This document shows, in pieces, positions 18,931-27,952 of a stretch of DNA of 64,000 nt; position 1 is the stretch's first letter, and each line of letters opens with the position of its first letter. This DNA is from JBDNJM01 sp041687755 (GTDB lineage Bacteria > Planctomycetota > UBA1135 > GCA-002686595). Both the position numbers and the translations under genes were made by a program. Location: positions 16,426-80,425 of the forward strand of contig JBDNJM010000164.1 of assembly GCA_041687755.1 (NCBI GenBank). Reading direction: 5' to 3'. Below the pieces are notes generated by a model. It had not been told where the DNA came from. It saw only the letters and a list, made by a program, of their open reading frames with translations, and did not search any database.

Positions 18931-21450
18931 TCAGTTCGCGATCTTGATCCTCAAGCCCTCGCTGAAGGCGTAGACACCGCCCATTGTACCCGCCGGGTCG
19001 AACACGACCCACTGGGCGAAGACGTCACAGACAAATAGGTTCGCTTCTGCGGCCGGCAGCCCGACCGGGACCGACGCTTCATCCTGGAAGTCCGTCGGGA
19101 ACAGGCCCAGGTACGTCTGGTAGCTGACGTAGAGGTCGCAGCCGCCGATCACGACCGGCGTCAGGTTCAGCGAATAGCCCATCGCAGCGATCGAGAAGGG
19201 CCGCGCCTGGCTCAGCTCGAGCGTGAAGTCCGTCGAGCCCGCCACCGGCAGGTTTACGGTCGACATCGAGGGCACCAGTCCGCCGATGCCCGCGCAGCCC
19301 ACGCCGAAGGCGCGTGCCTGGCTCTGCGGGTTGGCGAGGATCACGACCAGGTTCGCATCGGTCTTGTCGGCCACCACGATGTCCGGGGTCTTGTCGCCGT
19401 TCAGGTCCGCGATCGCCAGCGCGAAGGGCACCGTGCCGGCCGGCAGGGTCGTCGTTGCCTCGAAGCCGGCACCCGCGTCGGCGAAGCCGTCGTGGCGCGT
19501 CAAGTCGCCGCTGCCGAGGTTCGCGACCACGACGTCATTGCGGTAGTAGAAGCCGTCGATGTTCTCGTCGTCGAGGTCACCGCAGGCGATCGCGTAGGGC
19601 ACGTCGCCGCCGGCGTAGGTGCCGCCGCTCGAGAACGAGCCAGCGCCCCAAGCGCCAGCCGTCAAGCCGTCGTTCATGAACAGCTCGGCCGCGCCGGGCG
19701 TGACCAGAGCTTGGGTCGTGACCGCGATGTCGAGATCGCCGTCGCCGTCGAGATCACCGCAGCACAGGGCGCGCGGGTCCTCGGCCGTCGTCAGGGCGAT
19801 CGGAGCGGCGAAGCCGCCCAGGCCGTCGCCCTCGTACAGCAGCACGTCGCTGGCCGAAGCTGCGAAGATCGTGCCCGCGACGGTCGCGATCAGGTCCAGG
19901 TCGCCGTCGCCGTCCAGGTCGCACAGCTCGACGGCTTCCATTGAACCGAAGCCGCCCGCGGGCGCCGTCAGCAGCATCGGCGCGCCACCGTCGATGCTCA
20001 CCGCGACGCCTGACTGACCCGCGATCAGGGCCTCGCCCTGAAGGGCGATGGCCAGGTCGTCGAGGCCGGAGCCATCGACGTCGCCCGCGGCCACGCCGAC
20101 CGGGTTCGAGCCGAGGCCCGAGACGTCGATCGAGGCGCTGACCGTCAGCGTGCCTTCCAGAGCGTTTAACAGGACGCGCACCACGTCGGCGTTGCGCGCC
20201 GCCACGGCCAGGTCTGTACCGTCGCCTGCGACCAGGTTGCCGGCCGCAAGGTCGGCGGCCGCGTCACCGGCGGTCAGATCGGTCGGCACCGAAGCGCCGA
20301 AGCCCCCCCAGTCCATCTCCGGCCGAGATCGACACGCTGTCCACGCCGACGTCGACGGTCACAGCGTCCAACTCGCCGTCGCCGGTCAGGTCGCTGAGCA
20401 GCACGTCGCAGCGCCCGGTCGCCGATGTCAGCACGGTGCACAGGTCCATCACCGCATAGCAGCCGGCGCTACCCACGGGGACATCGTCCACAAAGACGTG
20501 GCTGTCCGTGACCGAGACGCTCGAAACTTGCAGACCGAGGCCGGGCACGATGCTGAGCGTGTCGATGAGCGTCGGGCTCGCCGGAGTCGAGACGTCGTAC
20601 CAGCTGATCTGGGACGGGAAAGTGAAGTTGTTGCCACGCACGTAGAGCACGTTGCCCTGCAGTTCGGCGGGATAGCCAGAACCGAGGGTGCCCACGCTCA
20701 CGGGAGCCCCCGGGACGGTGAGGTCGAAGATCTCGAGTTGCCCGCCGTCCCGGCTGGTGTAGAGCAGGTCCACGTTCAGGACCGAGGTCCCGCCGGTGCC
20801 AAACCCCACCGTCGCCACGGTCGTGACGGTGGTGGTCGCGCCCGGGTCGGAGACGTCGATGACCTCGAGGCCGTTCCCCATGTTGTAGGCGTAGCCCGCA
20901 CGAATCGCCACGCCCTGACCGGCCCCTCCATGCACGTGAGCGCCCAGGCTGGCGGTATTGAAGGCTGTGAAGCCGTCCAGGTCGAAGATGCGCACGAACG
21001 AACTGTCGGCGACGTAGAGCGTGTCGCCATCGACAGCGACGTCGCCGACGTTCACGCTCGCAAGCGTGTCCAGGATGAACGGGCTCGTCGGATCGCTCAC
21101 ATCGATCGCCATCAAGCCAATGCCCTCGGCCCCGATGAAGTGGATTCCATTGACGACGGTCCCGCCGTTGAACGTCCCGCTGAAGATCGTCAAGTTCGGA
21201 ATGCTGCCGACCAGGCTCAGCGCCCCGGGCACGGAGGCGTCCAGGACGACGTAGCCCTGGCCTGGGGTGAGCTCCGAGTAGGATCCGTAGAGCAGGTCGC
21301 CGGAGCTCGTGAAGGAGCTGAAGCCGTAGGCGGATCCGCCGACGGGGTTGGAGAAGCTGGCTTCCGTGTGATCGTGCACTGGGCCGTCGCCGGACCTGCG
21401 GCGAGGCCGAGGGCGATCGAGGCGCCGAGGAGTGTGTTGGGGAGTTTCAT
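18931..21450 (-). pseudogene. Secreted LVIVD/FG-GAP propeller protein, split by two frameshifts
   Basis: Three consecutive frames join into one protein of about 840 residues. The start at 21450 gives a signal peptide (MKLPNTLLGASIALGLAAG, then PATA-Q). A single missing base near 21380 moves translation to the frame that starts VHDHTEASFSNP. That part holds about four LVIVD-type repeats (IDVSDPTSPFILDTLASV, IDVSDPGATTTVTTVATVG and similar). At a run of seven G (plus-strand C7, 20303-20309) the frame changes again; with six G it reads straight through as GLGGFGASVPTDL. The last part has FG-GAP loops (DVDGSGLDD, two DLDGDGDLD, DLNGDKTPD) and a roughly 100-residue end module shared with the 13254 gene. 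It is a pseudogene, a slippage-controlled gene or an assembly error. A strong terminator follows. Confidence 0.75.
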
Positions 21451-21738
21451 CGAGGTGCAGGCGCAGGGAAGCGCCCGAATCGGGGTGGGGTGGGGCAGAG
21501 GGGGGGGCCGCCCGCGAAGGACAAAACCGTGTCCTGGACGCGAGCGGCCTCGATAGCGGCCTTCACGCCGGGCACCGGCCGGGCACCAACCCCAGTCCCG
21601 ATCTTTCGCTGCCGCCCCCCACGGCCCCCAGGGCCGGTACCCACGTGCGTGGCGGGCGCCATTCCTGGCGGGCCTTCTGCGCAGCCGCTAGGGTCCCCCC
21701 TCCCCCTGCTCCTCTCGACGTCCCTCCACCTGCCCGGA

Positions 21739-22134
21739 ATGAGCGTCCTCGACCCCCTCGCCGGGCATCTCGACGCCCTTGAGGACCGCACGCACTTCTA
21801 TGCGGTCGCCAGCCAAGCCATGCGCCAGGTCCTCGCCGACCACGCGCGCGCGGCGGGCCGGCTCAAGCGCGGCGAGGGCCGGCGGCGGGTCACGCTCGAC
21901 GAGAGCCGGGACGGGCAAGGTCCCAGCCAATATGATCTGCTCGATCTCGACGACTCCCTGAGGCGCCTCTCTAGTTTGAATGCGCGCCACGCGAAGATCG
22001 TCGAGTTGCGCTTGCTCGGCGGCCTGACCGTCAAGGAGGTGGCCAGCCTGCTCGGCGTGTCCGACACGACGATCGACAAGGACTGGTTCATGGCGAAGGC
22101 CTGGCTGCGCAATGAACTCAGTCCGGCGCCCTGA
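21739..22134 (+). CDS. ECF-type sigma factor lacking region 2
   Basis: 131 residues from the ATG giving MSVLDPLAGHLDALEDRTHF. It matches the planctomycete ECF family from RTHFYAVASQAMRQVLADHA onward, through RLKRGEGRRRVTLDE to region 4 with the helix-turn-helix LTVKEVASLLGVSDTTIDKD. The usual N-terminal 60 or so residues, including the first half of region 2 that binds core polymerase and the -10 element, are absent. No frame upstream supplies them. Whether it could still act is doubtful; it may be a remnant. Its stop is two bases before the kinase start, the usual sigma/kinase arrangement. Confidence 0.7.
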   Translation: MSVLDPLAGHLDALEDRTHFYAVASQAMRQVLADHARAAGRLKRGEGRRRVTLDESRDGQGPSQYDLLDLDDSLRRLSSLNARHAKIVELRLLGGLTVKEVASLLGVSDTTIDKDWFMAKAWLRNELSPAP

Positions 22135-22136
22135 TC

Positions 22137-25100
22137 TTGGATTCCGCTCGGTACGCGCTCGTCTCGGAGATCTTCGCCGCAGCCCACGGACTGCGCGGCG
22201 CCGAACTCGAGGCGTGCCTCGCACACAGCTGCAAAGGGGACGAGCAGCTGCGCGCCGAAGTGCTGCGACTGATGGACGCTGGCGGCTCGAAAGACCGCGC
22301 AGATCTGTTCGACGACTCTGGTCTGGCGCGCGCGCGAAGTGCCCTCGACTCGCTCGCCGCGGGGTCGGCCCGAGGAGTGGACGCGACGCCCGCGTGGCCG
22401 CCGGACTCGATCGGCCCCTACACCGTCCTGCGCCAGATCGGGGCGGGCGGCATGGGGATCGTCTACGAGGCCGAGCAGCAGGCCCCCCACCGCCGGGTCG
22501 CGCTGAAGCTGCTGCATCCCCTGCAGGCCACGCCCGAGCGCATGCAGCGCTTCCGCAACGAGGCGACGCTCCTCGGACGGCTGCAGCATCCCGGCATCGC
22601 CCAGACTTTCGAGGCTGGGACCTACGACCTCGGGCAGGGCGAGCAGCCGTTCTTCGCGATGGAGTTGGTCGACGGCGTGGACGCGCGCCTGTACTGCGCG
22701 CGGGACCATCTCTCGCGCCGCGATCGCGTCGAGCTCTTGGCCCGCATCGCGGACGCCATCCAACACGCCCACGACCTCGGCATCATCCACCGCGACATCA
22801 AGCCGGAGAACATCCTGGTCGATGCGGGCGGCAACCCGCGCATCCTGGACTTAAGCATCGCCCGCGCGACCTCCCCCCTCCGCCACGCTGGTATCGCTGG
22901 CCACCGACGCCGGCCAGCTGGTCGGGACCCTGTCCTACATGGCACCCGAGCAGCTGGGCGGAGACTCCAGTTCCATCACCCCGCTCGTGGATGTCTACGC
23001 CCTCGGCGTGCTCGGCTTCGAACTCCTGACGGGGCGACTGCCCCACGAGGTCCGCGATCTACCGATCTCGCGGGCGATCGCGGTGTTGTCCTCGGCCGAT
23101 CCCCTGCGCGCGGGCACCGTGGATGCCGGGCTGCGCGGAGACCTCGAGACCGTGCTCGGCAAGGCGCTGGAGACCGAACCCGGCCGCCGCTACGCCTCCG
23201 CGGCCGGACTCGCCGCGGACCTGCGCCGCTTTCTCGACGATCTGCCGATCGAGGCGCGCCCCGCCACCCGGACGTATCGCGCGCTCAAGTTCGCACGCCG
23301 GCACCAGGGCCTCGTCGCCGGCGCATTCACGACCTTGCTAGCCCTGCTCGCAGGACTAGCGGCCTCGTGGATCCTGCTCGGGCAGGCCCGCGACGAGCGC
23401 GATGCCGCCAAACGCAGCGAACTCCAGGCCGTCAACGGCCTGCACCAGTCCGCACAAGTCTTGCTCGACTCGGGAGCCGCACGAGACGCCCTCAACCAGC
23501 TGCGCCTGATCCCCGAGGTTTCGCGAGGAACCGCCTGAAACTTACTGCGACGCCGGGCCCCGAGGATCCTGGACGGGCCGTACGGCGCCTGGGTGTTCGT
23601 CGACGACCATCGGCTGCTCACCGTCGAGGGGCAGACCCTGGCCCGCATGGACCTGCTCGAACCCGGAGGACTCGAGCCGATCCTGGAGGCGTTCGCGGTC
23701 CAAGGCATCGTCGCGGCCGCGGAAAACGGCCTCGTCCTGGCGCTCGAGCGGGACGAGCAGAACCACATCGTCCAGTACGTCCTGCTCGATCGCAGGACGG
23801 AGCGGCTGCTGGAGCGCCACCCCGCCTACAGCGCGGAAGGCACTTTCCAGGTCCCCTCTTCCTACATCCCCGAACGGCCCTTGGAGAGCGGCGCCACCGA
23901 TCGCGTGCCCGAGCTAAGCCGAGACGGCGGGACGGTGCTCTGGTGGACAGGTGAGGACGCGGTGGAAGTCCATGCAGCGGGACGAACGCTGCTCCGGATC
24001 AACGGCCTGGGCCTACTCGATGCCGCGCATCTCGGCCCCGAGGGGCGACTCCTCGCCGTGAGTCGCGGGGCCGAGGTCACCGTGCTCGACACGCGCACCG
24101 GAGACCTGCGCTTCCGAGCCCGCGGAGCTCCCGAGTTCGGGGCCACGGGCTTTGCCGTTCGGGAGGGGGTCGTGGTGCTCAACTCCAGCGACCGCCTCCG
24201 GTACCCGATGCGACGCGCCTGGCGGCGTTGGTCGCTCCCGCCCGGGTCCCCGCCGATCGAGCCTGCGGCACCGCTCGGGGAGGGCTACATCCAGGAGGAC
24301 GATGTCCACGTGTACTTCGACTTGTCTGAGGACGGCCGACGTCTCGTGCTGACGCGCGACGGCGGCGACACGACCGGCGCACGGGTCGTCGACCTCGAGG
24401 CCGAGCAGCCCATCCACCTGGCGCCCGACTGCCCCGATCCGGCCGCGGGCCCCGGCTGGATTCCGTTCTCGGTGCTGGCCGGAGGTCGCCCGACCCACTC
24501 CCCCAACGGCGAGCGCGTCGCGTTTCCCCACGGCTATGCCCAAACCCAGCTGGTCGAACTCGGCTGGCCGACCTAGGCCTGGCCGACGGATCCCGCTGCC
24601 CTGCGCTTGGCCGGTCATGCCGACCCGGCGGGGAGGCGAGCCGGCGGCTGGATCTACCACGTCGCGGTATCGAACGACGGGAGCCTGATCGCCTCGGGCG
24701 CGCCCGCGGACCCTAGGGTCTGGGTGTGGGACGCCCGCACGGGCGAGCAGGCGGCCGACCTGGAACGAGACGTCGGGGTCCTCTGGCACACCAACCCCGG
24801 GAGCTGGGAGATGCTGCTGGCCTTCGGGCCGCGCGACGAGCACCTGTGGCTCACGACGCCCTACCGGGCCCCGGGTCTGGATGAGCTAGGGGAACGGTGC
24901 CTCTTGGACTGGGACCTGACGACCGCAACCGTCGAGGTCGCCGCCGGCCCCTGCGCTGGGACGCCCGCCACCTGGAGCTTCTGGACGCCTTCCTCGAGCA
25001 GTTCGAGCCCGGCCCGCGCGTGCGACTCAGCCAGCGCGTGCAGATGCTGGGTACCGAGGCGCGGGTCGCGGAGTGCCCGCCCACGCCCGGGCTCGAGAAA

Positions 25101-25701
25101 GCGGAGCTGCCCGCGGAGGGCCGGCGCTGGCGCTTCGCGGATCCCCTCGACCCCTCGGCCAGTGGGCTCAGCGTGCACCCCGAGCTGCCTCAGATCGCGC
25201 TGACGCGGCGCGTCGGCATCGGCGTCAAGGGCGTCGGGTCCCTGGAGATCCTCGACGCGGTCTCTGGCGCCACCCTGGTCGAGCGCGAGCTGCGGCATCT
25301 GCCCTGGTGTGTGGCCTACAGCCCGGACGGGCGCACGCTCGCTCGCCGTCGGCACCGACAGCGGTCGCGTTCTCCTGTTTGAGACGAAGCACTACACCCA
25401 GCAGCTGGATTGGCCGCTGCACGCGGCGTACATCTATTCAGCGACCTGGACCCCCGACGGCCAGCGGCTCGTGACCGCCTCCGGCGACGCGACGATCGGA
25501 AGCTGGGACCTGCGCACGCCGACGCGGGCGCGACTCGAAAGTCAGCAGTGGTCCGAGGCGCTCACCGCAGCTCGGACCTCGCACGGCGGGCAGTCCGTTG
25601 ACGCCGGCACAGGTGGCCCCGAGACTCCCGCAGGAGCAGCCCATCGAATCGGCCTTCAGGCCGTGCGCATGGAGCGCATTCGGCGAGCCCACTCGAGGTA
25701 G
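22137..25701 (+). pseudogene. Degraded Ser/Thr kinase-WD40 receptor gene
   Basis: From a TTG at 22137 the frame encodes a kinase: Gly loop IGAGGMGIVYEA, Lys in VALKLL, catalytic HRDIKPENILVD. The next motif reads LDLSIARA where LDFGIAR is expected. At a C6 run (22873-22878) one base is missing and the kinase continues in the next frame (GTLSYMAPEQLGG, DVYALGVLGFELLTG). A membrane segment follows (AGAFTTLLALLAGLAASWIL), then an in-frame TGA at 23536 where a Trp codon is expected (RGTA-stop-NLLRR). WD40-like sequence continues to an in-frame TAG at 24574. Further frame breaks lie at C4 (24948-24951) and at a TCGC duplication near 25338. WD repeats such as YSATWTPDGQRLVTASGD end the locus. Neighbouring eno is intact, so sequence quality alone may not explain this. 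Confidence 0.82.
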
Positions 25702-26009
25702 TCACGCGCAGCCCTGGGCACTCCACCCACGTCCCCCAACCCGCAGCTGTCCGGGGAGCGAGCAATGCCTGGACGCCGAATGCGGGCGGGGGCCTGCGGG
25801 TCTGGTCTGAGCCCGGACGACAGCGGTTCCGGAAGTCCTAGGGATCTCTGCAGGGGTCGGGCGACGGGGCGGAGGCTTGCGCTGCCAGACCGCTGCGGAC
25901 CCCCCCGGGCTGGAGGTTGGGCTCGAGGGTCGCTGGTTTGGGTCGCCGGACTCGCGCGGCGCGGACTCGGAGGCGCCTCCCGCGGGGGGGCGGGCTATGC
26001 TCTGCCCCC
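25702..26009. other. Upstream region of enolase
   Basis: About 310 GC-rich bases between the degraded kinase gene and eno. It should contain the eno promoter, but no convincing -35/-10 pair stands out. Short open frames here look like tails of the decayed WD40 region or chance. Confidence 0.4.
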
Positions 26010-27272
26010 ATGAGCGAAATCATGAGCATCCAGGGCCGGGAGATCCTCGACTCCCGTGGCAACCCCACCATCGAAGTCGAGGTTCTCCTCGAGACCGGTG
26101 CCCACGGGCGCGCCGGCGTGCCCTCGGGCGCCTCGACGGGCATCCACGAGGCCCACGAGCTGCGCGACGGCGAAGGCCGCTACGGCGGCAAGGGCGTGCT
26201 CAAGGCCGTCGAGAGCGTCAACACCGAACTGTCCCGCGCGCTGGTCGGTCGCGACGCCACCGACCAGGCCGCGATCGACGCGGCGATGATCGAGCTGGAC
26301 GGAACCGCGAACAAGTCACGGCTGGGCGCCAACGCGCTGCTAGGCGTGTCGCTCGCCAACGCGAAGGCCGCGGCCGAGGACGCCGGGCTGCCGCTGTACC
26401 GCTATCTCGGTGGTCCGGGCGCGCGCCTGCTGCCCGTGCCGATGATGAACATCCTCAACGGGGGCGAGCACGCCGACAACAACATCGACCTGCAGGAGTT
26501 CATGGTCATGCCGATCGGCGCCACGCGCTTCGGCGAGGCCTTGCGCATGGGCACCGAGGTGTTCCACGCGCTGAAGAGCGTCTGCAAGCAGCGCGGGCTG
26601 TCGACGGCCGTCGGCGACGAGGGCGGCTTCGCGCCCAACCTCAAGAGCAACGAAGAAGCGATCGAGCTGATCCTCGAGGCCTCCGAGAAGATCGGCCTGC
26701 AGCCCGGCCGCGACGTGCGCATCGCGATCGACGCGGCCTCCGCCGAGTTCCTCAAGGACGGCAAGTACATCATCGAGGGCAAGGGCCTCTCCTCCGACGA
26801 GCTGATCGAGCTGTACGCCGGCTGGGCCGAGCAGTACCCCGTGTTCTCGATCGAGGACGGCCTGGACCAGGACGACTGGAGCGGCTGGACCAAGTTGACC
26901 GAGCGCCTCGGTGAAAAAGTCCAGCTCGTGGGCGACGACCTGTTCGTCACCAACGCCGCGCGCCTGCAGACCGGAATCGAAAAGCGCGCCGCCAACTCGG
27001 TGCTCGTGAAGGTCAACCAGATCGGCACCCTCACCGAGACCCTGGAGACGATGCAGCTCGCCCACCGCAACGGGTACACCTGCGTGATCTCGCACCGCTC
27101 GGGCGAGACCGAGGACGCGACCATCGCGGACCTCGCCGTCGCGACGAACGCCGGCCAGATCAAGACCGGCGCCCCCTGCCGCTCCGATCGCGTGGCCAAG
27201 TACAACCAGCTGCTGCGCATCGAGCAGGATCTGGGCGAATCGGCTATCTACGCCGCCTCGACGCTGTTCTAG
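26010..27272 (+). CDS. eno: Enolase
   Basis: 420 residues; converts 2-phosphoglycerate to phosphoenolpyruvate in glycolysis. ATG at 26010 gives MSEIMSIQGREILDSRGNPT. Hallmarks are all present: SGASTG loop, MNILNGGEHADNNIDLQEFM, the catalytic-acid segment DEGGFAPNL, metal ligands in IAIDAASAEF, SIEDGLDQDDW and LVGDDLFVTN, the catalytic Lys in VLVKVNQIGTLTET, and the signature SHRSGETEDATIADLAVA. The C-terminus RSDRVAKYNQLLRIE is also typical. Length is normal. The ftsB-like gene follows on the same strand after 85 bases. Confidence 0.98.
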   Translation: MSEIMSIQGREILDSRGNPTIEVEVLLETGAHGRAGVPSGASTGIHEAHELRDGEGRYGGKGVLKAVESVNTELSRALVGRDATDQAAIDAAMIELDGTANKSRLGANALLGVSLANAKAAAEDAGLPLYRYLGGPGARLLPVPMMNILNGGEHADNNIDLQEFMVMPIGATRFGEALRMGTEVFHALKSVCKQRGLSTAVGDEGGFAPNLKSNEEAIELILEASEKIGLQPGRDVRIAIDAASAEFLKDGKYIIEGKGLSSDELIELYAGWAEQYPVFSIEDGLDQDDWSGWTKLTERLGEKVQLVGDDLFVTNAARLQTGIEKRAANSVLVKVNQIGTLTETLETMQLAHRNGYTCVISHRSGETEDATIADLAVATNAGQIKTGAPCRSDRVAKYNQLLRIEQDLGESAIYAASTLF

Positions 27273-27357
27273 ACGGCGTCGGCCGGCCGTCGCCCCGCGC
27301 GGGCGGCGCCGGCGGAGCCGGCCCCGCTCGACCCCTCCTCCCCCTCGCGCACGGCCC

Positions 27358-27720
27358 ATGACATTGCCCCAGAGCGACTCCCTCGATTGCGGGGACCGCA
27401 CAACAGCGCCCGCGGAAGCCGGCCTGCTGGGGCGTTTTGTCGGGTCGCTCGCGGGCTGGCTTCCACCGCTGGCGGCCTTCGGGCTGTTCTGCCACCTGTG
27501 CCTCCTGGGCCTGGCGCCCGCGCGCGTCGAGCGCGAGCGCCTCGAGACCGCGGAGGCGCGCCTCGCCGCCGAGCGGCTCCAACTTGAGCTGCGTGTCCAG
27601 GAACTGAAGCGTCTGCGCCGCGCCCAACAGGACCCCGTCTATATCGAGCGCGTGCGCCGACTCGAACTTGCCGGCCCGCCCACCGAGGCCGTCCCCGCCA
27701 GCGACGAAGCAGCACGCTGA
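27358..27720 (+). CDS. FtsB/DivIC-like septum formation protein
   Basis: 120 residues. A cytoplasmic N-terminus is followed by one membrane helix (PPLAAFGLFCHLCLLGLA, about 37-54). A coiled coil (ERERLETAEARLAAERLQLE) follows, then the DPVYIERVRRLEL segment that resembles the D-P-x-Y-I-E motif ending DivIC/FtsB domains. Proteins of this type bridge cell-division membrane proteins in most bacteria; many Planctomycetota divide without FtsZ, so the role here is open. Its place right after eno matches the eno-ftsB order seen in several phyla. Confidence 0.72.
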   Translation: MTLPQSDSLDCGDRTTAPAEAGLLGRFVGSLAGWLPPLAAFGLFCHLCLLGLAPARVERERLETAEARLAAERLQLELRVQELKRLRRAQQDPVYIERVRRLELAGPPTEAVPASDEAAR

Positions 27721-27727
27721 ACAGAGC

Positions 27728-27886
27728 GTCTGGCCGGGGGGGGGGGAAGGATACAGTGCCAGGTACGTTTTCAGCGGCTCGGGAGCTTCTCTGCCGCCAT
27801 GCGGCGGAGAAGCTCCCGAGCCGCTGAAAACGTGCCTGGCACCGTGTCCTTCCTGGCACCGTGTCCTTCCCCCCGGCCAGACGGGG
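27728..27886. repeat. REP-like imperfect palindrome with duplicated arm end
   Basis: An inverted repeat with about 50-base arms meets at a three-base loop (27798-27800). The inner arms include CGTTTTCAGCGGCTCGGGAG on the left and its complement on the right. The outer end GGAAGGATACAGTGCCAGG (27745 on) pairs with CCTGGCACCGTGTCCTTCC, and that right-hand element is repeated once more directly after (about 27852-27870). GTCTGGCC with a G11 run on the left and its complement with C6 on the right flank the unit. The GTGCC/GGCAC core with AAGGACAC ends resembles extragenic palindromes mobilised by REP-associated transposases. No transposase gene is present here. Confidence 0.7.
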
Positions 27887-27952
27887 CGCCCCACGCCGAT
27901 GCTCGAGTTCGGCCTTGGGCGCTGCCCTTCCAGCGGCGAAGATCTTGCTGCA

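Noticed and set aside
20048..21556. A 502-residue plus-strand open frame over the LVIVD/FG-GAP gene
   Set aside because: It is a shadow; the minus strand shows repeated LVIVD and calcium-loop motifs and a terminator in the right place.
23536..23538. UGA recoding as Trp or selenocysteine
   Set aside because: Ordinary genes here use TGA as a stop (for example at 3081, 22132 and 48375), and no selenocysteine-insertion hairpin was recognised. Nonsense mutation is simpler, given the other lesions in the gene.
27721..27952. A small gene in the palindrome region
   Set aside because: Open frames there only follow the inverted repeat and have no start context or family similarity.
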